The notes under the pieces were generated by a model, which was given only the letters and a program-made list of their open reading frames with translations, was not told the DNA's origin and made no database searches. Positions 62,144-64,000 of a DNA stretch of 64,000 nucleotides are shown in pieces. Origin of the DNA: Catellatospora methionotrophica (lineage in GTDB: Bacteria > Actinomycetota > Actinomycetes > Mycobacteriales > Micromonosporaceae); contig NZ_JAAOTJ010000010.1 of the NCBI RefSeq assembly GCF_011297335.1, positions 186,001 to 250,000 of the forward strand, written 5' to 3'. The position numbers and the translations under genes were made by a program. Each line of letters starts with the position of its first letter. Position 1 is the stretch's first letter.

Positions 62144-63226
62144 GTGAACGACTACTACCTGCTCGGCAGGTCCGGCCTGCGGGTGAGCCGGCTGGCGCTC
62201 GGCACGATGAACTTCGGCACCGGCGGCTTCCACGCGGCCTACGGCAAGAGCGAGAGCGAGGCCGAACCCATCCTCCGCCGCTACCTCGACGGGGGCGGGA
62301 ACTTCATCGACACGGCGGACTTTTACACCGCGGGCGAGAGCGAGACCATCCTCGGCCGGTTGATCGCCGCCGCCGGGGTCCGCGACCGGGTCGTGCTGAC
62401 CAGCAAGTTCACCAACACCGTCGACCCGGGCGACCCGAACGCCGCGGGCAACGGCCGCAAGCACATCATCCGGGCCCTGGACGCGTCGCTGCGCCGCCTG
62501 GGCACCGACTACCTCGACCTCTACCTGCTGCACACCTGGGACCGGATCACCCCGGTCGAGGAGGTCGTGCGCACCTTCGACGACCTGGTCCGCGCCGGGA
62601 AGATCCGCTACGCGGGCCTGTCCGACGTGCCCGCCTGGTACGCCGCCCGCGCGCAGAGCCTCGCCGAGGCTCACGCGATGACCCCGATGATCAGCCTCCA
62701 GCTCCCGTACTCGCTGGTCAACCGGGGTATCGAGGCCGAGTATCCGGCGATGGCGCAGACGCTGGGCATCGGGTTGACCGCCTGGAGCCCGATCGGCGGC
62801 GGCCTGCTGACCGGCAAGTACCGCCGCACCGGGGACGCACTGGCGGGCCAGGGGCGGCTGGGCGGCGTCGCGGTCGCCGAGCGCGACTGGGCCGTCATCG
62901 AGGCCCTGGAAAAGGTCGCCGCCGAACTCGGGCGCAGCATGGCCCAGGTCGCGGTCAACTGGGTGGCCACCCAGCCCGCCGTCGGCTCGGTGATCATCGG
63001 GGCGAGCAGTGCCGATCAGCTCGACGCGAACCTCGCGGCGCTCGACTTCACCATCCCGGCCGAGCTGCGCGAACGCCTCGAACAGGCCGGAGCTCCGGAG
63101 CCGGGCGGGCCGTACGCGATGTTCACGCCGCAGTACCAGTCCTGGATCGTCAGCCCCGGTCTCGGTATCGGCGACAAGCCCGCCGGATACGCCCCGCCGG
63201 TCTGGAACGGCGCGCCCTCCGCCTGA
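62144..63226 (+). CDS. Aldo/keto reductase
   Basis: A 360-residue NADPH-dependent AKR. The catalytic tetrad is visible: Asp in NFIDTADFY, Tyr in DFYTAGESE, Lys in VVLTSKFTN and His in [10 protein letters not shown]. The cofactor region [19 protein letters not shown] is family typical. It reduces aldehydes or ketones; a regulated promoter with two TetR-type operators suggests induction by a xenobiotic or a metabolite. GTG start at 62144. Confidence 0.93.
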   Translation: MNDYYLLGRSGLRVSRLALGTMNFGTGGFHAAYGKSESEAEPILRRYLDGGGNFIDTADFYTAGESETILGRLIAAAGVRDRVVLTSKFTNTVDPGDPNAAGNGRKHIIRALDASLRRLGTDYLDLYLLHTWDRITPVEEVVRTFDDLVRAGKIRYAGLSDVPAWYAARAQSLAEAHAMTPMISLQLPYSLVNRGIEAEYPAMAQTLGIGLTAWSPIGGGLLTGKYRRTGDALAGQGRLGGVAVAERDWAVIEALEKVAAELGRSMAQVAVNWVATQPAVGSVIIGASSADQLDANLAALDFTIPAELRERLEQAGAPEPGGPYAMFTPQYQSWIVSPGLGIGDKPAGYAPPVWNGAPSA

Positions 63227-63516
63227 CCGGTAGGGACGAGCCGAGATACCCATGCGCGGTCCAGACCGGAACGGTTTTGCTCAGTGGTCCCCTTGAGCTG
63301 GGTTGCGACGGGAACTAGTATCACAGTTGTCAATGTATCGATGTTTGGTCGATGCTGCCGGGATGGGCCGCGCCGATGCGGTGGGCACGTTCACCCGGCC
63401 GTGGACAGAACGCCGACGTAACGGTGGGTGATCGGGCGTCCGCTGCGACGCTGGAATCGCGGCGGCGGGTCCGGTGGCCGGCGCGGCGGGGACGGAAGCA
63501 GGACGGGGGACGGGGC

Positions 63517-63834
63517 ATGGGTGGCCTGTGGGTGGGTGTCGGCTGGTTCGGCCTGGCGCGGCGGCGCGTGGCCGACAACACGGTCGTGTTCGCGGTACGC
63601 CGCGACTGGCCGGACTGGCGTACGCACGAGTTCGTCGCGCCCCGGCTCACGCTGGCCGAGGCCGAACGCGCCGCGCAGGCCGAGCACGCCTACTGGCGGC
63701 GCGGGCCCGCCCGGCCAACGGTGAGCGTGGTCCGGATCAGCGCCAACGACCTGCGCATCCACCGGAACCGCCGCGACTGCAAGGCCCCCGACTGCGCCGT
63801 CGGCGCATCGGACCGCGCTCCCCGGCCCTCCTAG
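63517..63834 (+). CDS. Hypothetical protein
   Basis: A 105-residue basic protein: GLWVGVGWFGLARRRVADNTVVFAVRRDWPDWRTHEFVAPRLTLAEAERAAQAEHAYWRRG, then VVRISANDLRIHRNRRDCKAPDC with two Cys. The ATG at 63517 has a purine-rich stretch (GGGGGACGGGGC) upstream. No family recognised. The frame is open further upstream, but that part looks non-coding. Confidence 0.55.
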   Translation: MGGLWVGVGWFGLARRRVADNTVVFAVRRDWPDWRTHEFVAPRLTLAEAERAAQAEHAYWRRGPARPTVSVVRISANDLRIHRNRRDCKAPDCAVGASDRAPRPS

Positions 63835-63911
63835 CGGGACAGGCCGCTGTCGAACAGGGGCACCGTCAGCGGCTGTGGCAGGTGCCAGCGCGTCCAGAAC
63901 CACGGCCTGGC

Positions 63912-63942
63912 GCTCGCCCCGGCGGAACCGGCCGGGGCGAGC
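63912..63942. terminator. Hairpin between convergent genes
   Basis: Perfect 12-bp arms (GCTCGCCCCGGC and complement) with a 7-nt loop, between the hypothetical gene and the minus-strand gene that enters from the right edge. Confidence 0.65.
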
Positions 63943-63951
63943 TGAGGGCGG

Positions 63952-64000
63952 TCAGGTGAGGTGGGCGAAGCAGCCGATCGCCACGCTCGCCGTGAGCACC
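63952..64000 (-). CDS. C-terminal end of a minus-strand gene, partial
   Basis: The last 15 codons before a TGA read VLTASVAIGCFAHLT, hydrophobic, suggesting the end of a membrane helix. The rest lies outside the window, so the call is tentative. Confidence 0.35.
   Translation of the reverse strand, partial: VLTASVAIGCFAHLT

Noticed and set aside
61751-63253. N-terminal extension of the penicillin-binding protein frame to about 1396 residues
   Set aside because: The extra part is antisense to the aldo/keto reductase; the family start fits the ATG at 61750.

Overview
The window is about 70% GC or higher, has strong third-position G/C bias, many GTG starts and dense ATGA-type gene overlaps. 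It looks like a chromosomal segment of a filamentous actinomycete. Hairpins built on a GGAAGGGCACC core, SpoIIE/STAS/SigF partner switching and several MerR, GntR, ArsR and LysR regulators suggest Micromonosporaceae; that placement is an inference. I see no rRNA, tRNA, CRISPR array, transposase, integrase or attachment site. There are about 65 protein genes, a few decayed genes and several structured intergenic repeats.

Layout. 1-5.3 kb: the end of a response-regulator receiver protein, then a signalling module of ANTAR-GAF-SpoIIE phosphatase, STAS antagonist, STAS-ATPase anti-sigma factor and SigB/F-type sigma factor. 5.3-9.6 kb: argS with a possible arginine leader peptide, two methyltransferases and a DUF4396 membrane protein behind a CsoR-like copper operator. 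9.6-14.2 kb: two membrane proteins (AI-2E family, YihY), a histidine-kinase remnant, an MFS exporter divergent from an ArsR-SRPBCC pair. 14.3-20.1 kb: an overlapping EEP nuclease/phosphatase-HAD-PfkB operon, then a diguanylate cyclase with a degenerate HD-GYP tail coupled to a CpdA-like phosphodiesterase. 20.1-27.3 kb: small metabolic and hypothetical genes, an aldehyde dehydrogenase, a mini GntR regulator with a phosphotransferase and a divergent small-ORF pair (one frameshifted), and an S41 protease divergent from an ArsR regulator.

27.4-39.7 kb: a SulP-STAS-carbonic anhydrase fusion, a RibD-like reductase with an overlooked 46-aa companion, an ECF sigma factor with a SnoaL-like tail, three GNATs, an AAC(3)-family acetyltransferase, an ABC exporter and a large lipoprotein. 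39.7-42.7 kb: a globin operon (truncated haemoglobin, flavohaemoglobin, DivIVA-like coiled coil, EspR-like regulator) behind a good promoter, an upstream palindrome and a hairpin in the probable 5' UTR. 42.8-53 kb: a truncated ArsR upstream of a second SRPBCC gene, a secreted beta-helix protein with two LacI-type operators, a 1469-residue HEAT-repeat protein and a P450. 53-64 kb: HTH/membrane and MerR/papain-like pairs, a dialkylglycine decarboxylase-like aminotransferase divergent from LysR (dgdA/dgdR arrangement), an esterase, a bifunctional penicillin-binding protein, and an aldo/keto reductase whose promoter lies under two matching inverted repeats.

The recurring theme is a small regulator next to one target gene, with the operator visible between them. 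At least three families of long, near-perfect intergenic hairpins sit after stop codons or between convergent genes and probably act as bidirectional terminators. The most interesting unexplained items are the globin/DivIVA-like/EspR-like operon, the argS leader, the giant HEAT protein, the mini-GntR locus and the hairpin family with compensatory changes.
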